Positions 15,548 through 24,112 of a stretch of DNA of 49,906 bases are shown here, in pieces (position 1 is the first letter of the stretch; the number at the start of each line of letters is the position of its first letter). Both the position numbers and the translations under genes were made by a program. The notes beneath the pieces are model-generated. The model searched no databases. It was not told where the DNA came from and saw nothing but the letters and a program-made list of their open reading frames with translations. Origin of the DNA: Bacteroidales bacterium. Lineage in GTDB: Bacteria; Bacteroidota; Bacteroidia; Bacteroidales; ML635J-15. Where the stretch lies: contig JAFZWY010000007.1 in NCBI GenBank assembly GCA_017617125.1, positions 1 to 49,906 on the forward strand, in the 5' to 3' direction.

Positions 15548-16921
15548 ATGGATAATGCCGAACGATTAGGAGTTGAACGCATAAGCACCCTGCTTCTGCG
15601 GTTGTCGTTGCCCTCGGTACTGGGGATGCTCGCCATTACCATATATAATGTTGCCGATACTATTTTTGTGGGACAGGCCGTAGGCGTTGGCGCAATAGCC
15701 GGATTGTCGGTCACTTTGCCGCTTATGCTTATGATTAACAACACCTTCGGACAAGCGGTAGGACTTGGCGGTGCATCGATAATTTCGCGTGCACTAGGAG
15801 CGAGAAACCGCGAACTGGCCGAACTTGTGCTTCACAACCTCGTGTTTATGATCCTATGCCTCAATGTCCTGCTTTTCGGCTTGGTGATAGCATTTTTGCC
15901 CGACTTGCTGAGGCTTTTCGGCGCTGACGATTCCATTCTGCCTTACTCGATGGAATATGCCGTGTGGTGCCTGCCCGGAAGTTTCGCGATGAACATATTT
16001 TTCGTCTTCATCAATGTCATCCGAGCCGAAGGAAATACCAAGTTTGCTATGTGGTGTCAGGTTCTGACGGCGGTTATAAACCTTGTGCTCGACCCGATAT
16101 TCATCTTTATTTTCGGCTGGGGCGTGAAGGGTGCGGCCGTTGCAACTTCTATTTCGCAGATTGTGAGTGCGGTTCTTGGTCTGTGGTATTTCCGCCGAAG
16201 CAAGAAGAGGGTTCTGTCGCTGTCGTACCGCGAATGTTTCAAGTTGCCAAAACCCAAGGTATTGGGTGAGACTTTGGCTCTTGGTTCGGCATCGTTCGGA
16301 AGGCAGCTGGCGCACTCATCGACATCTATTGTGCTTAACAATGTGCTTGGCGGAGTGGGCGGTTCGATGGCAATTGCCGCATACGGCATCATAAACCGTC
16401 TGACGATGTTCGTCTTTATGCCGATATTCGGTGTCAACCAAGGTTTTATGCCTATTGCAGGCTACAACTACGGAGCCGAAAAGTACGGTCGTGTGATTGG
16501 TGCATTGAAGGCCGGAATAATATTTTCGACGGTAATATGCATCGTTGGTTTTGTGCTGTTCGAGTTTATTCCGCACCAGTTGCTCTTTATGTTCAGCGAC
16601 GATGAGGAACTTGTAGAGATAGGAGCGAGGGGATTGCGGATTTTCGTGCTTGCAATTCCTGTTGTGGGCTGTCAGGTGATAGGCTCTGGCTTGTTCCAGG
16701 CATTGGGCAAGGCTAAACCGGCATTTTTCCTGTCGATTGCCCGTCAGATGATTTTCCTTATACCTTTAGTTATACTTTTGCCCCGCTATTGTACTTCTTT
16801 TTGGGGCGAAGATGCCATCTGGTACGCCTTCCCAATCTCCGATTTGCTATCGACTGTGATAACAATCTTGATGTCGCATGGATTGGTTAAATCGCTGATA
16901 GATAAGAAGAAGGTTGCCTAA
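15548..16921 (+). CDS. MATE-family efflux transporter
   Basis: 457-residue multidrug and toxin extrusion protein with about twelve membrane helices in two halves. The N-terminus MDNAERLGVERISTLLLRLSLPSVLGML and the motif IYNVADTIFVGQAVG are typical of the DinF/NorM-like branch, and the second-half start (LALGSASFGRQLAHSS) and NQGFMPIAGYNYGA are also conserved. It exports cationic drugs or metabolites by Na+ or H+ antiport. Start chosen from the -7 box and homology. It follows the AraC gene on the same strand but has its own promoter. Confidence 0.94.
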   Translation: MDNAERLGVERISTLLLRLSLPSVLGMLAITIYNVADTIFVGQAVGVGAIAGLSVTLPLMLMINNTFGQAVGLGGASIISRALGARNRELAELVLHNLVFMILCLNVLLFGLVIAFLPDLLRLFGADDSILPYSMEYAVWCLPGSFAMNIFFVFINVIRAEGNTKFAMWCQVLTAVINLVLDPIFIFIFGWGVKGAAVATSISQIVSAVLGLWYFRRSKKRVLSLSYRECFKLPKPKVLGETLALGSASFGRQLAHSSTSIVLNNVLGGVGGSMAIAAYGIINRLTMFVFMPIFGVNQGFMPIAGYNYGAEKYGRVIGALKAGIIFSTVICIVGFVLFEFIPHQLLFMFSDDEELVEIGARGLRIFVLAIPVVGCQVIGSGLFQALGKAKPAFFLSIARQMIFLIPLVILLPRYCTSFWGEDAIWYAFPISDLLSTVITILMSHGLVKSLIDKKKVA

Positions 16922-17002
16922 CAAATGTTAAATAAATGTTATCGGGCATATTTTGGAACGGATTTTGCCATAGCCATTTTTCGAATCAAAAATATTACGG
17001 AT

Positions 17003-17596
17003 ATGAAAAAGTTTTGTCTCATAATAATGATTGCCCTTATCGGATTTTTCGAGGCAACATTTGCGCAGAAAAATATGCCGTACTATTCGGAGATTAATGT
17101 CGACAGCTTGATCGCCGTTACAGAGAACCTTGTCTTGTTGCCAGAGGTAAAGGTTTATTCCAACAAGCGTAAGGCTGCACGCGCAAACAAGAAATTTGAT
17201 AAGCTTGTCTTCAATTTCAAGAAGGTATATCCGTATGTTTTGGAGGTTTCGGCTATTTACCGTCAGATTGACGACAGCCTTGCCCGTATGGATTCAAAGC
17301 GTCAGCGCAAGGAGTATATGGACATGCGCGAAGACCAGATAATGGCTCACTACAAGCCGATCATGAGCAAGTTTACATTGTCGCAGGCGATAATTTTCGT
17401 AAAGTTGCTCGACCGCGAATGTGGCAGTACGGCTTACGAGGTCATCAAGACTTTGAAGGGTGGATTTTTCGCCGGTTCGTGTCAGGTGTTTGCCTGCATG
17501 TTTGGAAACAACCTCAAGAAGTCGTATGATTCGGAGGTGTCTGACAAGACGCTCGAGTATCTGGTCTTGCAGTATAGGGCAGGCAAGCTCACCTAG
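17003..17596 (+). CDS. DUF4294 family secreted protein
   Basis: 197-residue protein with an N-terminal signal peptide (MKKFCLIIMIALIGFFEATFAQ). The domain contains LPEVKVYSNKRKAARANKKFDKLVFNFKKVYPYVLEV, MREDQIMAHYKPIMSKFTLSQAIIFVKLLDRE and a GSCQVFACMFG-like segment, the order seen in the Bacteroidota-specific DUF4294 family of unknown function. An in-frame ATG at 16925 would add 26 residues before the signal peptide, so I start at 17003. A strong intrinsic terminator follows. Confidence 0.85.
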   Translation: MKKFCLIIMIALIGFFEATFAQKNMPYYSEINVDSLIAVTENLVLLPEVKVYSNKRKAARANKKFDKLVFNFKKVYPYVLEVSAIYRQIDDSLARMDSKRQRKEYMDMREDQIMAHYKPIMSKFTLSQAIIFVKLLDRECGSTAYEVIKTLKGGFFAGSCQVFACMFGNNLKKSYDSEVSDKTLEYLVLQYRAGKLT

Positions 17597-17634
17597 GACA
17601 ATCTTCTGTTTTCCTTTTATATATTTTGTTGGCG

Positions 17635-17661
17635 GGCGGGATTCGTTCCCGCCTGTTTTTT
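17635..17661 (+). terminator. Intrinsic terminator after DUF4294 gene
   Basis: GGCGGGA, loop TTCGT, TCCCGCC, then TGTTTTTT. The seven-pair GC-rich stem with a T run makes this a clear Rho-independent terminator. Confidence 0.85.
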
Positions 17662-17822
17662 ATTAGATGATTTAGCTTCGCTGAGCTAAAGGTTGGCTGC
17701 GCCGAGCTAAAGGTTGAAAATTCAAAGATTTAAAGATTCAACGTTTAACGTTTAATGTTAAATGGTTCAATGTTCAAAGGTTCAAAATCGAAAATCTAAA
17801 ATCGTCAATCGTAAATTATTAT

Positions 17823-17830
17823 TATTTTTG
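17823..17830 (+). promoter_or_regulatory. -7 box of DUF58 gene
   Basis: TATTTTTG matches TAnnTTTG and ends 19 nt before the ATG at 17850. The 160 nt upstream hold AACGTTTAA- and TTCAAAGGTTCAA-like degenerate repeats and no clear -33 element. Confidence 0.45.
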
Positions 17831-17849
17831 TGCGCTAAACAAAAAAACT

Positions 17850-18773
17850 ATGGATGCAAAAGATGTGAACCTTGAACTGTTTCCGCAGTACGACAATCTA
17901 GAGTTCCTTGCGAGTCAGGTTGTCGAGGGGTTCATTACGGGCTTGCACAAAAGTCCGTTTCATGGTTTTTCGGTGGAGTTTGCCGAGCATAGGCTCTACA
18001 ACAAGGGCGAAAGCACCAAGCATATCGACTGGAAATTGTATGCGCGTACCGACAAGCTTTTCGTGAAGCGTTACGAGGAGGAAACCAACCTCCGCGGACA
18101 GATAATAATAGACGTGTCGTCGTCGATGCTGTTCCCGTACAAGGAAAAGCGCATGAACAAGCTTCAGTTTTCCATTTATGCGGCTGCATCGCTTGTGTAT
18201 CTGCTTCACAGGCAGCGCGATGCTGTTGGCTTGACTCTCTTCGACAACGATGTGAAACTGCATCTCGATGCAAAGTCGTCGCAGGTGCATTTGTCGGTAA
18301 TGTACAACGAGATGCGCAAATATCTGAATCCCGACAGCATTCAGTTGCAGCGGCGTACCGACACAGCAGGAACTCTGCACAAGATTGCGGAGATGATTCA
18401 CAAGCGTTCTCTGGTGATATTGTTCAGCGACATGTTCATCGATGGCGACAGTGAGGCTTTGTTTTCGGCATTGCAGCACCTGAAGTACAGCAAGCACGAG
18501 ATTATAATATTCCATGTCATCGACCGCAAGATGGAGGAGGAGTTTGCTTTTGCAAACCGTCCATACAAGTTCGTTGACCTCGAAACCGGCAATACCATGC
18601 TGCTTAATCCCGCCGAGGTTCGCGAAAGCTATGTTAAGCGTGTGGCAGAGCTTACATCGGAACTGAAGTACAAGTGCGGCCTGTTTGGTATTGATTTCGT
18701 CGAGGCTGACATAAATAAGCCTGTAGATGAGGTGCTGAAGCCGTATTTGATAAAGAGGGCAAAGTTCTTTTAG
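17850..18773 (+). CDS. DUF58 domain-containing protein
   Basis: 307-residue protein of the DUF58 family, which has a von Willebrand A-like fold and usually works with a MoxR AAA+ ATPase in assembly or maturation of membrane-linked complexes. The N-terminal GFSVEFAEHRLYNKGESTKHIDWKLYARTDKLFVKRYEEETNL is the family hallmark, and IIIDVSSSM is the metal-ion-dependent adhesion site (D-x-S-x-S). It is fully cytoplasmic. No MoxR gene lies beside it, which is unusual. Confidence 0.93.
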   Translation: MDAKDVNLELFPQYDNLEFLASQVVEGFITGLHKSPFHGFSVEFAEHRLYNKGESTKHIDWKLYARTDKLFVKRYEEETNLRGQIIIDVSSSMLFPYKEKRMNKLQFSIYAAASLVYLLHRQRDAVGLTLFDNDVKLHLDAKSSQVHLSVMYNEMRKYLNPDSIQLQRRTDTAGTLHKIAEMIHKRSLVILFSDMFIDGDSEALFSALQHLKYSKHEIIIFHVIDRKMEEEFAFANRPYKFVDLETGNTMLLNPAEVRESYVKRVAELTSELKYKCGLFGIDFVEADINKPVDEVLKPYLIKRAKFF

Positions 18774-19075
18774 GGCAAAGCCCGTTTCAATGGCTTCGCC
18801 GTTTAACTTCGTTGAGGGCTTCGCCGTTCAGGTTTCACGTTTCTATGTTTAACGTTGTTGAGGGCTACTTGTGCTGAGCTGCTCCCTGAGCTTGTCGAAG
18901 GGCAGTCGAAGTACGCCGTTCTATGGCTACGCCGTTTCAGGTTTCACGTTTCTATGTTTCTATGGCTTTGCCGTTTCTGGTTTCAGGTTTCTATGCCTTC
19001 GGCGATTCATGGGCTACGCACGTTTCTATGGCTACGCCGTTTCAGGTTTCATGTTTCATGGGCAGGCGCCCGTTT
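18774..19075. repeat. Degenerate tandem repeats of GTTTC-rich DNA
   Basis: About 300 nt built from irregular copies of GGTTTCACGTTTCTATG and GGCTACGCCGTTTCAG, for example near 18830-18845, 18930-18960 and 19020-19050. The CTGAGCTTGTCGAAG element (18881-18911) is embedded in it. No coding potential; three overlapping open frames here translate to repetitive Phe/Ser/Cys-rich peptides. Confidence 0.65.
18881..18911 (+). repeat. CTGAGC/TCGAAG-type intergenic repeat, copy 2
   Basis: GCTCCCTGAGCTTGTCGAAG followed by GGCAGTCGAAG. It is related to the inverse-orientation element at 1756-1801. Confidence 0.55.
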
Positions 19076-19177
19076 GTAGAGACGCAAAATTATGCGTCTC
19101 TACATGCATTCGTTGCACCGAATGCAATGATTTGCGCCGAATGCGTTGTACCGTATGAGACGCAAAATATTGCGTCT
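19076..19177. repeat. Cluster of GAGACGC palindromes
   Basis: GTAGAGACGCA and TGCGTCTCTAC (19076-19103) form an 11-bp hairpin. A second hairpin, AGACGCAA and TTGCGTCT with a 4-nt loop, lies at 19158-19177. Between them TGCATTCG and CGAATGCA form a third inverted repeat. This resembles a REP/BIME-type cluster. It lies in the interval between the DUF58 gene and the convergent T9SS cargo gene. Confidence 0.65.
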
Positions 19178-19200
19178 GTACAATCATGAAGCATATGCAT

Positions 19201-19233
19201 AAAAAAAGTCGGAACGAAAGTTCCGACTTTTTT
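19201..19233. terminator. Bidirectional terminator
   Basis: AAAAAAAGTCGGAAC, loop GAAA, GTTCCGACTTTTTT. The A and T tracts flank the GC stem symmetrically, so it can stop transcripts from either strand, mainly the cargo gene ending at 19256. Confidence 0.85.
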
Positions 19234-19255
19234 ATTGTGTTTTTTAGGTATCTGA

Positions 19256-21145
19256 TTATCTAGCGATGCTGAGTTTCGAAGTAGCAACTTCACCGTTCTT
19301 AACGATTCTTACAACGTAGTTGCCATTAGCAACGTTTGAAAGATCGATGGTTGCATTTTCGTTTGCATTATCAACGCGAGAAATAACCTGACCCATCATG
19401 TTGAATACTTCGATAGTAGCGTTTTCAACGTTGTTGAAGTTTACGATACCAGTTGTTGGGTTCGGGTACATTTCGATTTCGTTAGCAGTGAAAGTTTCAA
19501 CATCACTTTGTTCGCAGGTGTAGAGTCTAATCATGAGGTAGCCGTTTGTGCCGGTGATTCTGAACCAGTTTTCATTGTTCTGTGCCATGTTTTCATAGTA
19601 AGCTTCATGGTCACCTTCGCTAACTCCTACGCTAACACCTTTACCATTGGTAACTACTACAGCTGCTAAAACGTCTAAGAAAGACCCTTCTTCGGTAAGG
19701 ACGTCGGCCAGATCAAAGATATCTTCAGAGTCTAATCTTAAGTAACCAGGCTCGAAATCAGAACCAACAATGTAGTGGTCTGTAGAAAGAACTTCTGTGT
19801 ATGTATCATTTGCATCAGCAAAGATTGCGTAGTAGAATTCTGCACCTTCTTCTGCTTCAGCGATGTAAGCTTCAATAGTCTGGAGAACATCATTTGGATT
19901 CCAGAGTTGGTATCTTGTGCCGAAAGTGAAGAAGTTGTTCCAATCTGAATCGTTTGCGTCGTATGTTGTGCCGGAGTAGTTGTTGTTGTCTCTAGAATAT
20001 AAGCAATCGTCTGTTATTGTTGTGTAATATACGTGCTTAAGCTGTCTGCCGTTTGCATTGTTATATTCGAATCCTACGGGTTCCAATGAGATTTCGAATC
20101 TGTAAGTTCCGTCATCGACCATGTCCTCCATAAAGAAGATAGATTCAGGAATGAGTTCGTAAGAACCTGCTTCAGAACTTTCGGTGTAGTATAATATAGT
20201 ATCGATACCAGCCCTATATATGCCTTCTGCATCGAAACCTGCAGCAGGAACAGTAACGTTTGCAAAATCGTATGTGAAGATTTCTTCATCGTTAGGATTG
20301 AATACTTTCGCAACCATCTTTACTGTAACAGGGGTAGAACCAAGGTTGTTGACGACACCTTCGAATGCGCATCTCGAGTATTCGGTAATTTCTCTTCTCG
20401 GGAATTTGGTGAATTGTCCGTTGTAACCGTAGTTGACGTAACGTGGGTTCATTTTTAAAACAGCGTCGGTAAGAGCATAGTCAACTGGAGCAATAGCTTC
20501 GACTGCGATATTGTCGATTGCAAACCAGCATGAAGCTTCTCCTTCATATTGGAAAGCAAGCTTTACTTCATGTCCTACATAATTAGCAAGATCAACATAT
20601 ATCTGTGTCCATTCGCTGAATGGCCAGTCGATAGCATAGTAAGCTGTATCTTCGTTCCAGATGGTTGTCCAGTTTTGTCCATCTTCCGAAATCTTAAGTC
20701 TTACATCGGCATTGTTGTTAGGTTTAACAGTCCAGTAGTAGTTTGAGTGGAATTCAAATCTAACGACACCATCAGTTGGAACTGTGAAGAATGGGGAAAT
20801 TAACCATTCGTTCTGAGGTCTGGTAGTAGCGTCTGTAGAGGATGCTGTTCTCTGAATAGCTGCAAAATAGCCACCGTTGTCTGGGCGTCCGCCAGTCATT
20901 CTGTACCAGTGCTGGTTGCCTTGGCTTTCGGAGCCGCAAATAGTATCCCAGCCAGCAGGAGGAAAGGCCTCGTCCTCAAAATCTTCTGCAAGTGCAGCAT
21001 CTTTTGCAGGGTTGAAAGCGTGCTTAGATGGTTCAATAATCTGATAGTAACTTGCGTTTGTGTGAGCTACTTCAGGAAGATTCTTTTGTGCAAATGCAAG
21101 TATCGTTGCAAGCATTGCCAATCCAGTCAAATAAAATTTCTTCAT
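19256..21145 (-). CDS. T9SS cargo protein with cleaved-adhesin-like domain (paralogue A)
   Basis: 629-residue secreted protein. A Sec signal peptide (MKKFYLTGLAMLATILAFAQ) is followed by a cleaved-adhesin/MAM-like jelly-roll domain (about 55-215) with FPPAGWDTI, NEWLISPFFTVP, LKISEDGQNWTTIWNED and WFAIDNIAVEA, then a ~330-residue region of unknown type. The last ~75 residues are a type A T9SS sorting domain (MYPNPTTGIVNF ... GNYVVRIVKNGE). Sorting to the cell surface by T9SS is expected. It is a tandem paralogue of the gene at 21293-23230; the 3' ends are nearly identical in DNA. TATCTTTG at 21179-21172 is a likely -7 box. Confidence 0.88.
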   Translation of the reverse strand: MKKFYLTGLAMLATILAFAQKNLPEVAHTNASYYQIIEPSKHAFNPAKDAALAEDFEDEAFPPAGWDTICGSESQGNQHWYRMTGGRPDNGGYFAAIQRTASSTDATTRPQNEWLISPFFTVPTDGVVRFEFHSNYYWTVKPNNNADVRLKISEDGQNWTTIWNEDTAYYAIDWPFSEWTQIYVDLANYVGHEVKLAFQYEGEASCWFAIDNIAVEAIAPVDYALTDAVLKMNPRYVNYGYNGQFTKFPRREITEYSRCAFEGVVNNLGSTPVTVKMVAKVFNPNDEEIFTYDFANVTVPAAGFDAEGIYRAGIDTILYYTESSEAGSYELIPESIFFMEDMVDDGTYRFEISLEPVGFEYNNANGRQLKHVYYTTITDDCLYSRDNNNYSGTTYDANDSDWNNFFTFGTRYQLWNPNDVLQTIEAYIAEAEEGAEFYYAIFADANDTYTEVLSTDHYIVGSDFEPGYLRLDSEDIFDLADVLTEEGSFLDVLAAVVVTNGKGVSVGVSEGDHEAYYENMAQNNENWFRITGTNGYLMIRLYTCEQSDVETFTANEIEMYPNPTTGIVNFNNVENATIEVFNMMGQVISRVDNANENATIDLSNVANGNYVVRIVKNGEVATSKLSIAR

Positions 21146-21171
21146 GGTCATTCAAGTTTTGATAATTTCTG

Positions 21172-21179
21172 CAAAGATA
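21172..21179 (-). promoter_or_regulatory. -7 box of T9SS paralogue A
   Basis: TATCTTTG on the minus strand matches TAnnTTTG; it ends 26 nt before the ATG at 21145. Confidence 0.55.
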
Positions 21180-21241
21180 AAAAAATAATTTATAATTTAA
21201 AGATAAATGTTTTTGCATTTGATTTCAATACCATAATAAAC

Positions 21242-21274
21242 AAAAAAAGGTACCGCAATGCGATACCTTTTTTT
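21242..21274. terminator. Terminator between the T9SS paralogues
   Basis: AAAAAAAGGTA and TACCTTTTTTT flank a short CGC/GCG stem extension with an AAT loop and one mismatch. It ends the transcript of the gene at 21293-23230 and separates it from paralogue A, which has its own promoter. Confidence 0.8.
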
Positions 21275-21292
21275 GTTTATAGATAAAATCGA

Positions 21293-23230
21293 TTATCTAG
21301 CGATGTTGAGCTTCGAAGTAGAAACTTCACCGTTCTTAACGATTCTTACAACGTAGTTGCCGTTAGCAACGTTTGAAAGATCGATGGTTGCATTTTCGTT
21401 TGCATTATCAACGCGAGAAATAACCTGACCCATCATGTTGAATACTTCGATAGTAGCGTTTTCAACGTTGCTGAAGTTTACGATACCAGTTGTTGGGTTC
21501 GGGAACATTTCGATTTCGTTAGCTTCGAAAGATTCAACGAAAATACCTGGATCTTCCTGTTCGCAGGTGTAGAGTCTAATCATGAGGTAGCCAGTTGTAC
21601 CAGTGATTCTGTACCAGTTATCAGCGTTCTGAGCCTTGTTTTCATAGAAAACTTCGTGTGTACCTTCGCTAACACCTACGCTCAAGCTCTTGCCGTTAGT
21701 AACAACAACTGCTGCCATAATTTCCATGTATGAACCTTCTTCGGTGAGGACGTCGGCCAGATCAAAGATATCTTCAGAGTCTAATCTTAAGTAACCAGGC
21801 TGGAAATCAGAACCAACAATGTAGTGTTCTGTAGCAAGAACTTCTTGGTAAGCGTCATTTACTTCGGCGAAAATTGCAAAGTAGAATTCTGCACCTTCTT
21901 CTGCATCAGCGATGTAAGCTTCTATGCTCTGGAGAACATCGGTTGGGTTGAAAATCTGATAAGTAGATCCGAAAGCGAAGAAATCGTGCCAGTTAGGATC
22001 GTTTGCATCGTAGGTCGAATTACCGTAGTTGTTGTCATCTCTTGAGTAGAGGCAGTCGTCGGTAATCTTAGTTGTGAATTCGTGCTTAAGCTGTCTGCCG
22101 TTTACATTGTCGTATTCGAATCCTACAGGTTCCAAAGAAATTTCGAATCTGTAAGTTCCGTCAACGGTCATGTTTTCCATCATGAAAAGTGATCCTTCGA
22201 TTACTTGGTATGAATCAGGATCTTCTGCACTTGGTTCGTAGTAAACGATAGTGTCAACACCTGCTAAAAAGTTGCCGTTAGCATCGAAAGTTCCAGCAGG
22301 AATTGTAACGTTTGCGAAATCGTATGAGAAGATTTGAGTATTGCTCGGGTCGAATACCTTAGCAACCATCTTTACAGTAACAGGATTTGCACCATAGTTG
22401 TTAACAACACCTTCGAAAGCTACTCTCGAGTATTGGGTGATTTCTCTTCTTGGGTAGTTTGCAAACTGTCCGTTGTAACCGTAGTTAACGTATTGAGGAT
22501 TCATCTTTGCAACAGCATCGGTAAGAGCGAAGTCGATAGATGACTGAGCGTCAACAATAACATTGTCAACATACCAGAAAGCAGCATCAGCACCAACATA
22601 TTGGAAAGCTATTTTTACTGTCTGGCTAGCATACTGGCTGAGGTCAACAGTGATAAGAGACCAACGCATCTGCGGAAATCCTTCTGCACCACCTACAGCT
22701 GCTGAGTATTCATCTTCGTTCCAGATTTGAACCCAGTTTGCACCGTCGTCGGTAGATATTTTAATGTTGATGTCAGCGTAGTCGCCACCAAATGAGCTAG
22801 ACCAACCTTGAACGAACCATCCAGGATTTGAGAAATAGTCGAAGCTCAACATTGCGTTTGCTGGAACTGTAAATGAAGGAGAAATTAACCATTCGTCCTG
22901 GTTTCTTGGAGTTCCGTCGCTGTTAGCGTACTGAACACCTGCACATGGATGATCGTCCTGGTTGTAGTCCTGTGCGTATCTCTGCCAGTGCTGACGGTCA
23001 ACACTTTCTGCGCCTTGGATTGTGTCCCATCCTTCTGGTGGGAAGGTTTCTGATGTAAATTCTTGGATTAAGACTGCATCCTTAGTGAGGGATACATTGT
23101 GCTTGTTAACAGGAACCTTGTCGATAGTTTTTGCCGACGAAAGGCTCTTGCTAATTGCGTTAGTGTTTGCCTGTGCAAAAGCGAATGTTGCAGCGAGCAA
23201 AACAATACCTAATAAATAAAGTTTTTTCAT
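21293..23230 (-). CDS. T9SS cargo protein with cleaved-adhesin-like domain (paralogue B)
   Basis: 645-residue secreted protein with the same plan as its neighbour. Signal peptide MKKLYLLGIVLLAATFAFAQ, then a cleaved-adhesin-like domain (about 60-240) with FPPEGWDTIQG, DEWLISPSFTVPANAMLSF, INIKISTDDGANWVQIWNED and FWYVDNVIVD, a long conserved middle region (KMNPQYVNYGYNGQF ... GSDFQPGYLRLDSEDIFDLADVL), and a C-terminal type A T9SS sorting domain. The first domain has diverged most between the two copies, suggesting different ligands. A TTG-N20-TAACTTCG promoter lies upstream. Confidence 0.88.
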   Translation of the reverse strand: MKKLYLLGIVLLAATFAFAQANTNAISKSLSSAKTIDKVPVNKHNVSLTKDAVLIQEFTSETFPPEGWDTIQGAESVDRQHWQRYAQDYNQDDHPCAGVQYANSDGTPRNQDEWLISPSFTVPANAMLSFDYFSNPGWFVQGWSSSFGGDYADINIKISTDDGANWVQIWNEDEYSAAVGGAEGFPQMRWSLITVDLSQYASQTVKIAFQYVGADAAFWYVDNVIVDAQSSIDFALTDAVAKMNPQYVNYGYNGQFANYPRREITQYSRVAFEGVVNNYGANPVTVKMVAKVFDPSNTQIFSYDFANVTIPAGTFDANGNFLAGVDTIVYYEPSAEDPDSYQVIEGSLFMMENMTVDGTYRFEISLEPVGFEYDNVNGRQLKHEFTTKITDDCLYSRDDNNYGNSTYDANDPNWHDFFAFGSTYQIFNPTDVLQSIEAYIADAEEGAEFYFAIFAEVNDAYQEVLATEHYIVGSDFQPGYLRLDSEDIFDLADVLTEEGSYMEIMAAVVVTNGKSLSVGVSEGTHEVFYENKAQNADNWYRITGTTGYLMIRLYTCEQEDPGIFVESFEANEIEMFPNPTTGIVNFSNVENATIEVFNMMGQVISRVDNANENATIDLSNVANGNYVVRIVKNGEVSTSKLNIAR

Positions 23231-23257
23231 CGTTCTAAAAATTTAAAATTAACTTGG

Positions 23258-23288
23258 CGAAGTTATCCCCTTTTTATGAAACGACCAA
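23258..23288 (-). promoter_or_regulatory. Promoter of T9SS paralogue B
   Basis: On the minus strand TTG at 23288-23286, 20 nt, then TAACTTCG at 23265-23258, a good TAnnTTCG match at normal spacing. Confidence 0.6.
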
Positions 23289-23379
23289 ATAATTTTTCAA
23301 TTTTTTTTTATCAAAATCCTATTTTGCGGTGTTAGTAAACTAATTTCTTTATGTGCTTCAGTATTATAAATAAATGACT

Positions 23380-23387
23380 TATCTTTG
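23380..23387 (+). promoter_or_regulatory. -7 box of Crp-like regulator gene
   Basis: TATCTTTG matches TAnnTTTG and ends 17 nt before the ATG at 23405. The -33 region is poor. Confidence 0.55.
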
Positions 23388-23404
23388 CGAAAAAATACAA
23401 CGCC

Positions 23405-24106
23405 ATGGATATAGAGCAAATTGCAAAGGATAAGCTTTTTTATTCGCCCGAGTCGATTTTCAACTGCATATCGAAGGAGGCGAAGGACTTTCTTCGTGAA
23501 CATACGGTTTGTAAGTCGTACCGCAAGGGCGAAATGGTTTTTGTCGATGCTTCGACGCCCAGCGGTCTGATAAGCCTTTCGGACGGCAAGGTAAAGATAA
23601 TAAAGAAAGGTGCCGGCGGACGTGAACAGATTGTCCGTTTGTCGCGCCCATGCGGTTTTATCGGTTACCGTGCATTGTTCGCTGGCGAAAACTATCACGC
23701 TTCGGCGGTGGCTATGGAGCCGTCGGTGGCATGCATTATCGAGAAGACAGCTCTCTTCTACGTCATGAAGAACGACCCGAACCTCACATTCGCAATCCTG
23801 AAGTCGCTGGCAACAGAACTTGGTGTATCGAACGCCCGTACGGTGAACCTTACGCAGAAACACATTCGCGGACGTCTGGCCGAAGCTCTGCTTTGCCTTA
23901 TTGACACCTACGGATTCTGCGACGACGGAGTTACGCTGAAGGCACAGTTTTCGCGCGACAACATTGCTAATCTCAGCAACATGACCACCAGCAATGCTAT
24001 CCGTACACTGTCGACTTTCGCCAGCGAAGGGGTAATCAGTCTCGACGGCCGAAAAATAAAAGTGCTTAATCTTGACCAGCTTCAAAAGATATCAAACATA
24101 GGCTAA
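23405..24106 (+). CDS. Crp/Fnr-family transcriptional regulator
   Basis: 233-residue protein. Residues 25-125 form a cyclic-nucleotide-binding-like beta barrel (YRKGEMVFVDASTPSGLISLSDGKVKIIKKGAGGREQIVRLSRPCGFIGYRALFAG). A long dimer helix follows, then a winged helix with FSRDNIANLSNMTTSNAIRTLSTFASEGVI as the helix-turn-helix. There is no Fnr-type N-terminal Cys cluster and the phosphate-binding Arg-Ser of CAP is not evident, so the ligand is unknown. It precedes rlmD by 6 nt and may be in one transcript with it. Confidence 0.92.
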   Translation: MDIEQIAKDKLFYSPESIFNCISKEAKDFLREHTVCKSYRKGEMVFVDASTPSGLISLSDGKVKIIKKGAGGREQIVRLSRPCGFIGYRALFAGENYHASAVAMEPSVACIIEKTALFYVMKNDPNLTFAILKSLATELGVSNARTVNLTQKHIRGRLAEALLCLIDTYGFCDDGVTLKAQFSRDNIANLSNMTTSNAIRTLSTFASEGVISLDGRKIKVLNLDQLQKISNIG

Positions 24107-24112
24107 TATAAA

